A stretch of 64,000 nucleotides of DNA from Primula veris. Its lineage: Eukaryota; Streptophyta; Magnoliopsida; Ericales; Primulaceae. Shown piece by piece: positions 42,888 to 53,930 of the stretch; the stretch's first letter is position 1, and each line of letters opens with the position of its first letter. The DNA is taken from assembly GCA_963682055.1 (NCBI GenBank), contig OY821751.1:1116001-1180000 (forward strand). Direction: 5' to 3'. The position numbers and the translations under genes were made by a program. The notes below the pieces were generated by a model, which was not told the DNA's origin, did not search any database, and saw only the letters and a list, made by a program, of their open reading frames with translations.

Positions 42888-45800
42888 GTTTTTCTGGAAA
42901 ACTAGATGACTAACACGTGTACTGGAATTTATTCACAAATATTACTTGTTTACTGAGTTTTAGCTTTTGCCAATGAATAGGGAGTTTTTATTATTATTAT
43001 TAGGAGTATTAAATTGGAGATCCATAAAATGTTCGAATTTGATTAATTTAGTGAAGTGTTGTTGAGTGTTATATGGAGCTTTTGAAATATATTTTCATAA
43101 TTTATGTCCACGCTTACAAGAAATATACGTAGTAATGTTCATATTTTTTCTATTTTCATACAAAATGATATAAATTCGTTTCCTTATGTTATACTAAATG
43201 ATTATGTACCAATGATTTTATAACGAACTCGTTTTCCTGCAGCTTTACACAAATAAATCAGTATATTTGAAGCTGGTAGATATAATTTTTTACCCATGTT
43301 AAAAGACTTCTAGCTTTTCAGGCTTATATGTTTTGTAATCTGGTAAACCGAAAGCAGTTCGACTTAATGATCCCGTGCAAGATTTTGATATAGCCTACTT
43401 GTTTGTTATCTGCTTTTTGGTAAATAAGTTGGCTGATTTGAAACCGAGATATACTGATGTCGGTCGACTTTGATTTTCTAGCTTTTGTCAGGCTAGAAAA
43501 ACAAAACGGTTCAAAGTTTTTTAGCTAATAAACCATCAAATACAAAAAACACAAAATTACTTGATTCTCTTTCCTTAAATGCTACATCACAAAAAGTTAC
43601 AAAGTCTTTTCTTGAATATACACCGATCGGGTTCTTTCCCATGCTACTTCTGTGTGGCATGAATCATGATTCCATTATCAAGTTTTGTTCTTTGTGATTG
43701 AATTGCAGTTGGGCAAACCCAATTAATTTTTCCAATCATAAACCACAAAACTGAAAAAGTGGCGCGTCATGAGGAATCGTGCTTTAATTGTTCTCAAATT
43801 TCACCCGGTCATATCCTTGTAAAAATGAGTAGAAAAGAAATGCAAAACTAGGTTCTTTCAAAAAAAGACAGGATAAACCATAATGGGAGCTTATTATAAT
43901 TAGTGTTGCCTTTGTAGGCAACATATCTTCCATATAAACTAATTTAACTAAACAATTTTTTGTGGTATTTATTTCATATTTTTCCTGAATTCAGAATTTC
44001 TTAGCCAAAGATCGCAATTTCTAACACCAATCCCCATTACTCGCTAGAACCAGTAAAACTAAGAAAATATATCAACTAGGCTACTATTTTTTTTTATCTA
44101 AAGGACAAAACTATACCTTCATATCCGTCTTTAGCACAGTTAGAGCAGTCCTCTCCCTTCGTCTGAGTATCTTTTGCGCGTATGCGATCAAATGCATAAA
44201 TTAGCATCTAAGGGTTTGTTTGGTTGCATATTATAAGAAAATAAGATGGTTTACTCGATGCTTTAATTAACTGAGAAATAAAGGTGTATTGAGCTTGAGA
44301 CTTCTTGCCTTTTCATATAATCAAAAAAGCTCAGCTTTTAATTTGGCCAACCAGATGTAGTGCAACTTATATTGAAAAAGCAAAAAAGTTAAGCTTAAAG
44401 GTAGAAGAAAAGGCCAGACTATCGTTTGCATTTTTAACTCTTAAAGCAACAAGACACTTAAGGCCTCGTTTGGCTGTAGTCTATAAAGTTATAAGCAACT
44501 AAGATTGGCTTATTTGAGGCTGAAAAATAGTTCCATTCATTTAGCTTGAAGCATTTTGCTCTCAGATAACCAAAAGAGATCCATTTTTTATTTGGTTTAG
44601 CAGTGAAATTTTATTGATAGTTAGCATAAAGTATGTAAGAGGAGTAAACTCTTCAGAAAAAGTATAGTTCAAGAATACCTACCTATATATTAGGCTTTAA
44701 TTTTAAGCCTTGGTAACAAAAAGAGTAACTAATTTAATATTTCTTGCTTTCTCAGATAACCAAAAGACCAGCTTTGAACTTGGCCAATTAGTACCTCGGA
44801 TTTAGAAAAGACTGTTTCTCCATCCTTCGTAACGTTAGATAGATTCGTAAGTACAGTGGCTGTACGTTGACGTGTCAAGAAAATAGTCGTGATGAGGTAC
44901 ATACTTTTTGGCCATGGTCGTAATGCAGAATTTGAATGGACTCTCTACTTTCTGAAGGTTATAAAGCTCATTACACATACAAGATTGAAATATGATCTCC
45001 ATCTGGTTGTGTTTTCTCGAAGACTTTACGAATTTATTTCAACAGAAGAATTTGAAAATTAAAGAAAATGGGTAAAGACATGGGTATGAATTGTAATATG
45101 CTGTGTTACGCTAAAATAAGCTATGATTATGAGTACAATCATTCGGGTTTAAAAGAAAAGTAAAGGCACCCAAAGCTCACAAAGAGAACAAGAAGATTAA
45201 TGCACTCCGAATGATCTTAGAAATGGAAAATAGCAAGTACTTATACTACAGTATTTGCTAGCTAATTCTAACTGATCTATTAACAGATATGTAACCAAAT
45301 AACGGACAAATAACTGGTTTTGGGATTGTTAGAATATCACTTTGAGAACAAAACCAAATAGGTTACAACTTACAGGCCTATCGTCCAATCTACGAAGCAA
45401 AGAATAGTTTTAAAAAACAGAACTACCTGCGGGCAAAAATGTCCAAGCAGCAATCTTAGACTCGATATGACAAACCACTTCATCCTATCAATCAATATTT
45501 AGCACAAAACAGAAAGGAAACTTTTGAGTTCAACACTAGAGGCTAATATTCGAAATTTTGATAAGAAGTGCAAACAGGATCAGCATCAGTAGAAAGAATG
45601 TCCAGAATATCCAACTTTTAAGGCAACTACGAGAAAATTCGAAACAAAACTCAATTAAAAATTACTATTTCACATAGAAAAAAACAAAAAACAAATTAAG
45701 AATGAGAAAGAGAGAGAAAAAAACTACTCCTCCATATAGCTGTTATGCCAAGGTATTTGATTTTACGAATTTTACAGATTGCATGGCTTATTGCTAAAGT

Positions 45801-46121
45801 TAGCAACAACGTCGTCTTGGACTACTTTTAAGATTACCTAAAAACTTTATGCACTATGGTAGGTTCTAAAGACACAAAATATCAGCATGTAATTAAAAGA
45901 GCAATCACAAACAAAAAGTAGTCGATCTTTTGCCTAGTAAACCAAACCAATTTATACCAATCACAATTTGAGAAACAGCATAACAAAATCTTACAATTAG
46001 TAAAAAAAAAAACTAAATGTAAATTTTATCTCTTTGTAAGGTCTGATCAACTAGCCGTAGTCCTGGAAGCGGTAAGAGCTTCTGCACCATATCTGTAAGC
46101 TTTTCACTGGATTCCCAGTTC
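42888..46121. other. Intergenic DNA between KIN copy 1 and the MFAP1-like gene
   Basis: The first 300 bases are KIN promoter sequence shared with the region upstream of copy 3 (TTTATGTCCACGCTTACAAGAAA at both places, GGAGATCCATAA at both). 43310-43520 and 44214-44800 carry the dispersed GTTTGGTTGC / AAGCTTAAAGGTAGAAG phrase family. No gene is supportable; 46010-46121 must be the 3' UTR of the next gene. Confidence 0.45.
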
Positions 46122-47797
46122 TCAACTGTCCAGCTTCCTTCTGCGTTTAGCGATTGGTTTCATTCCAGCCATCTTATTTACATACTTTGCCCCAAGAGAA
46201 TCGTTGTATGTCCACCTATAAAACAACAAAGAGTATAAACAGTAAGGACAACAGAAATAACACAATTTTGGACAGAAGCAGAGGAACAAAGGGTGCTTAA
46301 AGACTTAAACTACAAGGCAAAATGCAAAGCAGATTAAAATCACATATAGCAGACTTATGTTGAAGATCATGAAACTCAAAACAAGTTTTACGGAAACCAC
46401 GAGAAGAACCAGTTTTGAACAAGAGTTGTGTTTTTAAAATTAGTTTTCTAAGTTGAACTTTCTTTCACGTTCTTGTCTGTAAAACTCTATCTTTTTAGTC
46501 CAGAGATGAAAAAAAATGATTTTACTGAGAAAAAATAACCCCCTGTGGATAAGTGAGGGCGCAAACACAGCATACCAAATTTTACTCAATTTGTAAGCTC
46601 TACATACTTTTAATGGAAGCATATCTGAATATAAGTGAAACAGTACGCGACTGATGCCAAAAGTAGATCAAGGATAAAAAAGAAACAAGAAACTTGCGAT
46701 TACAGAAAACAAAATACTTACGGGCTGCTCCAATCTGTAGTGTCCTCATTGACAAGATGGGTCCATTTTGTTCTTCCACTGCGACCAAAGCGCTTAACCT
46801 GCATAACCTTAGGCAATATCGTCTTGTTCATCTTATCCTCTCCGGTGGGCTCAGAGAAATCGCGTCGATAGATATAGTCAGCTCCGACAGTCCCAGTTGG
46901 ATCATCAGCATCAGATTGGAAAAAAACACCTTTGTGGTAGTACACCTGCATGTGTCTCAATTTTCGTTTGGCTGGTCTCGGGTGTTCCCTCTCCCACTCC
47001 GATATCTTCTCCTCAGACCCGTTCTTCACCTCTGTAATCTCTCGACTGTCCCTTCGAATCCTAGAAACCTCTCTCTTCACCCAAGCTTTATACTCGTCAG
47101 CAGCATCCACTTCATCGTCTGTGTCAACATCAGCAATATTATCACCTCCAAGGTCAAGACTCTTCTGAATGTTTTCACCCTTCTTAATATCTTCGACAAC
47201 TATCTTCTTCGTTTCCGCCTTCATCTCGGCCCTTCTCTTCTCTTCGGTCTCCACCAGAGACAACTTCATTGCATCTTGGTGCTCCTTCATGGCTGTGGTA
47301 AGCCTTTCCTCCTTAGCCACAAACACGAGAAGCTCCATTAAAGAGTCTCCAGGCTCATCTTCCGGATCCTCCTCATATTCAGACTCCTCATGATCTTCCT
47401 CTCCTTCAGAAACGAAAGACAAATCTTCTTGTTGCATACGGGACAACAACTTCTTCCTAGTCTTAATTCTGTTCATCTCCATATCATAATCATTCTCTTC
47501 CTCAGGATTCAACTCTTTTATGTTGTCCTCCTCTTTAACACCCTCAACTTGCCTAAAAAGAATATGGTCAGCTATAACCTTCTCACGATTATCGGTTCTA
47601 CACTCTTTCAAACGGCATAACCTGGGATCCTCACACATATTGACCATGTACAAATCAGCTTCATGAGTAGTAGGGTTACGGGTTATCTTTCCAAGAGCAT
47701 CATCAACAGAGTCTTCTTCAACATTGTCAGCCCACTCGGGGACCCTGCCTCGTCGGTACCTCAGCACCTTCGTCTTGCCAAGTTTTCCCATGAACAT
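46122..47797 (-). CDS. MFAP1: MFAP1-like splicing factor, divergent copy (2 exons)
   Basis: Exon 1 (47797-46722) and exon 2 (46215-46122) join in frame through a GT-AG intron and encode 389 residues. The N-terminus MFMGKLGKTKVLRYRRGRVP plus EWAD corresponds to the KIGQTKVKRYWPGKAPEWAD region of plant MFAP1; DPRLCRL, DNREKVIADH, SEYEEDPEDEPGD, ADVDTDDEVDAADEYKAWV and YYHKGVFFQSDADDPTG follow in the family order; the end, KVMQVKRFGRSGRTKWTHLV then NEDTTDWSSPWTYNDSLGAK, is strongly conserved. MFAP1 is a nuclear component of the spliceosome (Spp381-related, B complex). This copy lacks the first 20 or so residues and several of the charged middle repeats (Arabidopsis proteins are about 435 residues) and has unusual changes such as CEDPRLCRLKECR. 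It may be a second, fast-evolving copy. Host gene, not transposon-borne. Confidence 0.88.
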
Positions 47798-49199
47798 ATC
47801 TCTAATTTTTTTACGCCCTAATTTTGTTATTGTGTTGTGGTTTTTGGCACACCATCAATCAATAGTGCTATCAACGTTTATTTAAAGGTATCAAAACTCT
47901 ATAATACCAAATTAGAAAAGGAATAGAAATAAGTCAAACATATGTTTCCTATCTCTATAAGGAAACTAACAAGGAATAGAAGAAATAAAATACTATTCAT
48001 ATAATTAACATAGAAATAAATCAAACGGTTGACCCTTGAGTTACAAGTCATAAGTCCTTATATTAAGATTTTTTTTATTACAAAAACTCATATTAAGTTA
48101 AAAATAAAACTTATGTATCTATTTGTAAGTACTTACATGACCAAATTCCAAATTAATATATAACCATCAACTTAATTAAAAAAAAAAACACTTCTTTTTG
48201 TACATATATATGTTCACTCTATTTACAAAAACCCTGACCTAAAACACATGTTTTCTTTCTAAAAATAAAAAAAATGATATTGCATGTAAAAACCATTAAA
48301 ATGTTGAAATTTCAAAATAATTTAACAAAGAAACTCCGAAATTAAATATATATATATATATATATTACTAAAAATTAAAAAGTTAATATTTTTTAATAGA
48401 ATATCAAAATTATAGAGAAAAGCAAAATAAACCAAAAAAGGTGGTGATAGGCACGTGAGGTCGTGAAATTGACGGCAAGATACAAAATCATTAGTTTTGT
48501 AAGTTGCGTGTGCTAAATCATTTTTTTAGAAACTGGGACTTTTTTGTAAAGTTAGGATTACAAAAGTGAATTGTCGTCACAAAACTTGTTTCTTTCGGTT
48601 TCTCTCTCCCCACATCCCGATTATTCGTCACTCCCCTCCAATTTTCATTTTCAATTTAAATAAATCGACAGTGAAAATTCCAATTTGTTACTTTTACGAA
48701 TTAGGAATATGAACCCTGATACCATTTTTTACTTTTATTTATGGGATTTTTTTATTTTGATTCCAAAAAAAATAGGGGATTATATTACCAAAAAAATGGG
48801 GGGTTTTCTAAATTGATTACAAAAAAAAGGCCTTCGTTAAATATGGATTACTAAACTGGAACCTTTTTTTTATATATATTTTTGATACCGAAATTTGGGT
48901 TACTTTTCACAATTAGATGATGAAATTTGGGGATTTCCCATATTGATTAACAAGCTCAAAACTAAAGCTAGGTCCAGAGTTTGTGACTTAGAAATATCTT
49001 TGTTGTCAACCACAAATTTTTGAAGTTACAACCACAAATTGCATTCATTCTTTAAACATTGTGAACTTTTGAAGTCATAAATGGAAAAGAGCTCAGCTTC
49101 GGGAATTTTTCACAAACAAACCGGTCAAATTTCAGATTTGCTAGAAAGAGAACGGGAGATAAGGGATGTACATGAACCGAACAAACACAAACGGAGCAA

Positions 49200-49330
49200 A
49201 AGGTCTATACATGTCCGGTACAATAATACAAATGTTCATGTTCGTTTAGAAAAGAAGAGCATATTTGGTTGCAGACGGTTTGATCATTTAAAATATTATA
49301 CTCCTATTATGGTATCAAATATTCTATCTT
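49200..49330 (+). repeat. Dispersed repeat, inverted relative to 61485-61610
   Basis: The reverse complement of TTCATGTTCGTTTAGAAAAG...GACGGTTTGATCAT...GTATCAA matches 61485-61610 (TTGATACCATAATAGAAGTA, TGATCAAACCGTC, TTTTCTAAACGAGCATGAAC). Both copies flank the KIN/copia block. Class unknown. Confidence 0.6.
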
Positions 49331-49564
49331 TTACTATGTCTATTTGGTAATGACTATGTCTATTTAAGAATGATGGTTAGGTAAACAAATCTTTTTAAAA
49401 AAGCAAAAGTGAGAGGTAAACTTACAAATAAATATATACCAATCAATTTAATTATAAAAAATTTACTTATGTATATTTTTTTACAATTAACTATATATAC
49501 TTATTTATAATTAAATACATATGTCATCAAAAATTGAAAAAAATATTTAAAAAAATCAAAAAAT

Positions 49565-49702
49565 CTATACATTATATCAAACAAGATTAGACATGATTGA
49601 ACATGATTATATAAGATTAAACAGGATTAGACATACAAGATTGGACTGGATTGGACATAAATGATTGAACATGATTAGACAAGATTAGACACGATCACAC
49701 AT
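49565..49702. repeat. GATTAGACATGATT short tandem array
   Basis: Words such as AAGATTAGACATGATTGAAC, AGATTAAACAGGATTAGACA and AAGATTAGACACGATCACAC follow one another without spacers for about 135 bases. The basic unit is 10-15 bases and diverged. Confidence 0.75.
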
Positions 49703-49745
49703 ATTTTTTGTATAAAAAATGTGTTTTTTAAAATTTTGGTTTTCA

Positions 49746-50340
49746 ATTAGCAACTAAAGCTAGGATAATTTTGAGCTAAAGCTAGGATAATTTTGAGCTA
49801 AACTACCGATCATTATAAAAAAAAAAATTAGCAACTCATCAACCGATGAGATATACTAAAAATAAATACTAGTAAATGATAACAACGGTTTAGCAACGTT
49901 TTATATGATATTATTATATGAGTTGTTGCTGAAATTAAGCAACTGTATATCAACAAAAAATGTTGCTAGCGGTTGTTTTAAATATATGTTGCTAAATTTT
50001 TAGGAACAACACATATACTAACAACAACATTGTTGCTATCTTAATTATATATTTCTTGTAGTGCTAGTTCAATGATTATCTGAATATAAAGATTACATTT
50101 CTTGTAATTTTCTTTTAGAAACATAAGGAAACGAATTTATATACTTGGACTTGGCCTTTAGCCTGACCAGCTTGGTAACTTGCATTTTGGGAATTGTCCA
50201 TTTTCTGAACTTGTCTTTGTGTATATATGAAAAAAAACTGGCTTATATTTGTGTAAATATTGCAAAGAATTTAATTGAAGATGAGAAATTGTGATCTGAT
50301 TTAAAAGTGTAACACAATGAGCTCTTTTTATAGTTTTCAA
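49746..50340 (-). pseudogene. Truncated KIN-like gene, copy 2 (exon 1 only)
   Basis: Exon 1 (50201-50145) is intact, with start codon, MDNSQNASYQAGQAKGQVQ and donor site GTATAT, and the leader and TATA box lie upstream. Downstream, intron 1 continues to about 49746 and then the similarity to copy 1 stops (copy 1 equivalent at about 42365). Exons 2 and 3 are missing, so only the first 19 residues could be made. The block shares the GTTGCTA MITE with copy 1 at the same place, so it is a segment duplication. The similarity upstream stops near 50338, and the copia element is inserted about 545 bases beyond. Confidence 0.8.
49860..50063. repeat. GTTGCTA MITE-like repeat in KIN copy 2, fuller copy
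   Basis: Same as 42464-42620 but with an extra middle part (TCAACAAAAAATGTTGCTAG and GGAACAACACATATACTAAC). The right end is TTCTTGTAGTGC. The extra part shows that the version in copy 1 suffered deletions after duplication. Confidence 0.55.
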
Positions 50341-50499
50341 AATATATATACAGTAAACCTATAGTTATAAAAAAATTCGGGCCCAACTCGTACTAGTTAT
50401 AAATAAGAATAAACTCACTATTGTCATATTCCGTCAATTTTTAGGATCACATTAGTTATAAATTCACCTCATTATAGTAATAAATTGACATTTCATATT

Positions 50500-50500
<1 letters not shown>

Positions 50501-50552
<52 letters not shown>
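50501..50552. repeat. AT microsatellite
   Basis: About 26 AT units, about 330 bases left of the copia insertion. Confidence 0.9.
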
Positions 50553-50884
50553 TTTCATTAAGTTTAACATGATGTAAAATACTTATGTTAAATTGTTTGC
50601 GATTGATAAGTTAGTGTTTTCGTTAGTACCGCATCTTATAACTCGTACACATGCACACATCTTGCAACTTAATCTTGCAACTTAATACTGATATTGGCAT
50701 GTATGGTTCAAACTTCTTCTCATGAAACACTCATTTCTATACTATTATTATTAAGCTCTATTTGCATGCCTACACATTCTCATACATATTTTTTTTTCTA
50801 AGAACATTAAAACTAAAATTTTCTAAATTTTACATCTTGTTTATATTAATGAGGTATATGTATCTTATTTATGTTTATAAATTT

Positions 50885-52104
50885 TGAAATTCCTATCCGC
50901 TGTTCTAGATGCAGTTTTGCAGTAAGGTTTCAAGTGAGGTTGCAACCACAGTTGGAACCAAGTGTATTAATGGACAGAACTGTATAAAGTTAAATGTACT
51001 TGAAATCATTCACACGCACATTTAACAACGGAGTTCACCTAACTAGGCTATGTCTCCGGGGCACTTACCCAGATTATGATATTATAAAAAGCTTACAATA
51101 TAGGATTCAAGTCTTAATGGAAAACTCTCAGACTCCCTCTAGGTTTTTCTGTCTATCTCTATATTGCTCTACTTTCATAACTATCAATTATAAAATCAAT
51201 GTCATCCCACCATTGTTTTCTTTTGAAAGCTCTTTGTGTATTCTCTCTAGAATGAGTTATTTATAATTTAGAACACACACTTTTACAAGCTAAAGTTACC
51301 AAGTATATAAGCAAGCAAAAACAATCTTCTATCTTCAATATCTTTTGATTGCTTTTGACTTTGTTGATTGGCTTCAATCTTTCCAAGCATTACGTGATTC
51401 TTCAGCGTGGATTGACTCCAATCATCATTGGTTAATACCTGTTTAGTAACAAGCTTGAAAGTAGCAGTTAGTCTTTCCCTTTGAAAGGAAACATATAAAG
51501 ATAATATATTTTAAAGATAATATCTTTTCATAAACATATGAAACATTCAACTCCATATAACAATCAATCTTTAAACGTATCTTTACTGAATATGATAAGG
51601 ACCAAAGATTGAAACACGTGATAAGGACAAGCATAAGAGTAGAGATACATATTAAAGGAAACATAACCTTATAAACTAATCTCTTTATATCTTTTAGAAA
51701 GCATCTTTCCTTAATACTTTGATATTCTCAATTTACGCATATTAAACATTTAATATCATATGAGAATATATCCTGCATACTGTAGAACAAATAATAATCA
51801 ATAAAGAACAGTTATGCAGATTTACAGAACTAGACAGAATACTGCTAAACAGCAGGTTGGAACTGTGGTTGCAACTGAGGTTGCAACTGGTACTTGAAAC
51901 CTAACACTACTGACTTAGTAGATTGTAACTGAGGTTGCAACATTGCTTGAAACCTAACACTACTATCTTAGTAGGTTGTAACTGAGGTTGCAACATTGTT
52001 TGAAACCTGTCAACACTGTCTTAGTTCTTTGCAAACAGTTAGGATAATTTAGTGAAAACCAATAGACAACAATTAAACTTTAGACCAGAAATCTGGTCCT
52101 AACA
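50885..52104 (-). repeat. 3' LTR of the SIRE-type element
   Basis: On the plus strand it opens TGAAATTCCTATCCGCTG and closes GGTCCTAACA. It contains several GTTGCAAC words (near 50937, 51860-51890, 51930, 51985) and, compared with the other LTR, an extra 16 bases (TTTTAAAGATAATATC repeated at 51500-51530). Confidence 0.95.
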
Positions 52105-52118
52105 ATCTCCTCCTTTGT
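52105..52118 (-). promoter_or_regulatory. Polypurine tract
   Basis: On the minus strand ACAAAGGAGGAGAT directly precedes the 3' LTR, the usual copia layout. A second look-alike, GACAAATAGGGGGAGTG, lies at 52469-52486. Confidence 0.75.
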
Positions 52119-53603
52119 CATTGGTTTTGACAAATCATCAAAGTTTAAAGATCACCCAACCACCTGCAGATTCAATTTCAGAACAGTCTTATACTGTGTC
52201 TTTTATAACAATACTTAAGAGACATCTATTCAAGCTCCCCCTGCAAGTTAGAATTGCAAGTATCAAATAATCACAAACTATATCCATTCACAGATTCAAT
52301 TCTAAAGACAGGCATACTTCAAAAATGGAAATTGCAGTAATTTAAAAGCCAAAACATGGCACAACATTGTCTTGGTACAACAATTGTAATAGAAATTAAA
52401 GACAGCAACATAAAGTCTTGAAATTGAAATTAAAGCATTAAACTGAACAAAAAACAGAACATAAACTTCACTCCCCCTATTTGTCAGAAGCCATGGAAAT
52501 TAGTCACGAGTTATGTCTGAATGTGGAGCTCTTTCTCTTAGAGGAGTGTCTCTGACTACTTCTTCATCTTCTTCATTGTCTTCCTCACTGCTTATTGAAA
52601 GACCATCATCAATGTTCAGGTTGGGGTTTTTAGAAGGGTTAGCAGACATGGTTTCAACTAATGGTTGGAATCGGACTTAGAACTACGCTGTTGGGTTTTC
52701 AAAAAATTTAGGGTTTCTTTAAAATAGAGAGAGAGAGAGAGAGAGTAATTGTGATTATTGTGATTGATTTGGAATTAAAAAAGTTGTATAAATAGCAATA
52801 AGGGCCAAATTTTTTTACAATTAGAAAAAGATACACTCAAATCAATTTTGAAACCAAATTTTGCTATAATTAAGGAAATATCTTATCAATAGAAGATTAA
52901 GAATATAATACAATAACGAAAGAAACAGTTTTTCAGAAAGATAGATTCAGCAATTAATAAAGATAAACATTCATTTGTAAACAGATTTACCCAATAATTT
53001 GAATTCGAAGTAGTTGAGGATAGTAAGGAAATTTGTACTTGTTTCAAGAGAAGATAACAAATCAGGAAGATATTTTCACTTTTGAAAAACAGAACTCTAA
53101 CAATTTACTCAAGAAGATATGTTTATCATAGAATAGCTTAAATACAAATTAGATTTTAAGAGCTTGAATTGAGCAAATTCATTTTTATCTCTACACAAAA
53201 ACTAGTTTGATGATCTCAGCAAGGAAAGAGTATAAGTGATGTCAAAAATAACAAGACTTTGTCTTGGCTTTCTTATTATAGAGTGTTTGGACATTCACTG
53301 AATTTTTCAGTATTGTGAGTATGAGGTTTCAACTGATGTTGCAACTGAGCTTGCAACCAGTATTATTAGTAAGAGGTTTCAACTGATGTTGCAACTGAAC
53401 TTGCAACCACTGTGTAAAAATTGCACTTCGTGCTTGCATCTCTATTACCAGAGAGGTTTTTGGGACAAGTTACCTCACATCTAATTTTTGAGACACCAAA
53501 TAGCGGCTTTTTCAAGACAAAAACTTCAAAGCTCAATAAAGACTTACCTCTAGAAATAAACAGTATTGAAGATAATCAAGACAGACATATATATCAATAG
53601 TAT
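52119..53603. other. 3' non-pol region of the SIRE-type element
   Basis: Apart from the small acidic frame there is no long open frame. 53320-53412 holds a duplicated block of about 45 bases, each with GAGGTTTCAACTGATGTTGC and a following CTTGCAACCA. 52724-52744 is a GA run. Confidence 0.6.
52500..52649 (-). CDS. Small acidic open frame in the 3' region of the SIRE-type element
   Basis: A 49-residue frame starts MSANPSKNPNLNIDDGLSIS, continues SEEDNEEDEEVVRDTPLRER and ends APHSDITRD. The start codon lies behind a leader-like stretch with a CT run (minus strand of 52724-52744) and AAACCCTAA, and an AT-rich TATA-like word at 52787-52794. It is not part of pol, lying 950 bases beyond RNase H, where SIRE elements may carry an extra gene. 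It is still open although pol is broken. No domain is recognised; it may be a captured piece of a host leader and first exon, or chance. Confidence 0.35.
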   Translation of the reverse strand: MSANPSKNPNLNIDDGLSISSEEDNEEDEEVVRDTPLRERAPHSDITRD

Positions 53604-53891
53604 TCAATTAGATCCATAGTGACATACCCCTATATCACTTCTTAAAGACTCAAATTTATTAGTATCAAGGGGCTTTGTGAAAATATCAGCTAATTGTTTT
53701 TCAGTTGAAACATGTTCTAAAATTAAGCTTTTTCCTTCAACTAGCTCTCTGATAAAATGATGCCTTAGGTCTATGTGTTTAGTTCTGGAATGTTGAACTG
53801 GATTCTTTGCTAGATCTATAGCACTTTTGTTATCACAAAATAAAGTTAATATTTCTTGCTTAACATTATAATCATTTAGCATCTGTTTCAT
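53604..53891 (-). pseudogene. RNase H C-terminal part of SIRE-type pol
   Basis: Ninety-five codons read QEILTLFCDNKSAIDLAKNP, HSRTKHIDLRHHFIRELV and KQLADIFTKPLD, the classic end of copia RNase H with the catalytic aspartate in CDNKSAI. It is cut from the preceding part by a stop codon at about 53924 (the codon after AET, where AE-EYIAA is expected). The frame ends normally after DIGVCHYGSN. Confidence 0.9.
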
Positions 53892-53930
53892 GCAAATAAG
53901 TTGAGTACATCCACTTCCAGCTGCAATATA

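Larger units (their letters stand above)
47798..49745. other. Intergenic DNA with simple and dispersed repeats
   Basis: No gene is supportable. 48720-48960 repeats a loose GGGGATTTTTTATTTTGATTAC-like phrase. 49200-49330 is a repeat found inverted at 61485-61610. 49565-49700 is a short tandem array listed separately. Confidence 0.45.

Noticed and set aside
46694..47620. Plus-strand frames of up to 215 codons
   Set aside because: They lie exactly opposite the MFAP1-like exon and have no family resemblance.
49081..49350. An 89-codon plus-strand frame
   Set aside because: Its second half is a dispersed repeat found inverted at 61485-61610, and the first half has no relatives I recognise.
52785..52793. 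TATAAATA considered a plus-strand promoter
   Set aside because: No plus-strand reading frame or leader follows; the only sensible frame nearby is on the minus strand, so direction stays open.
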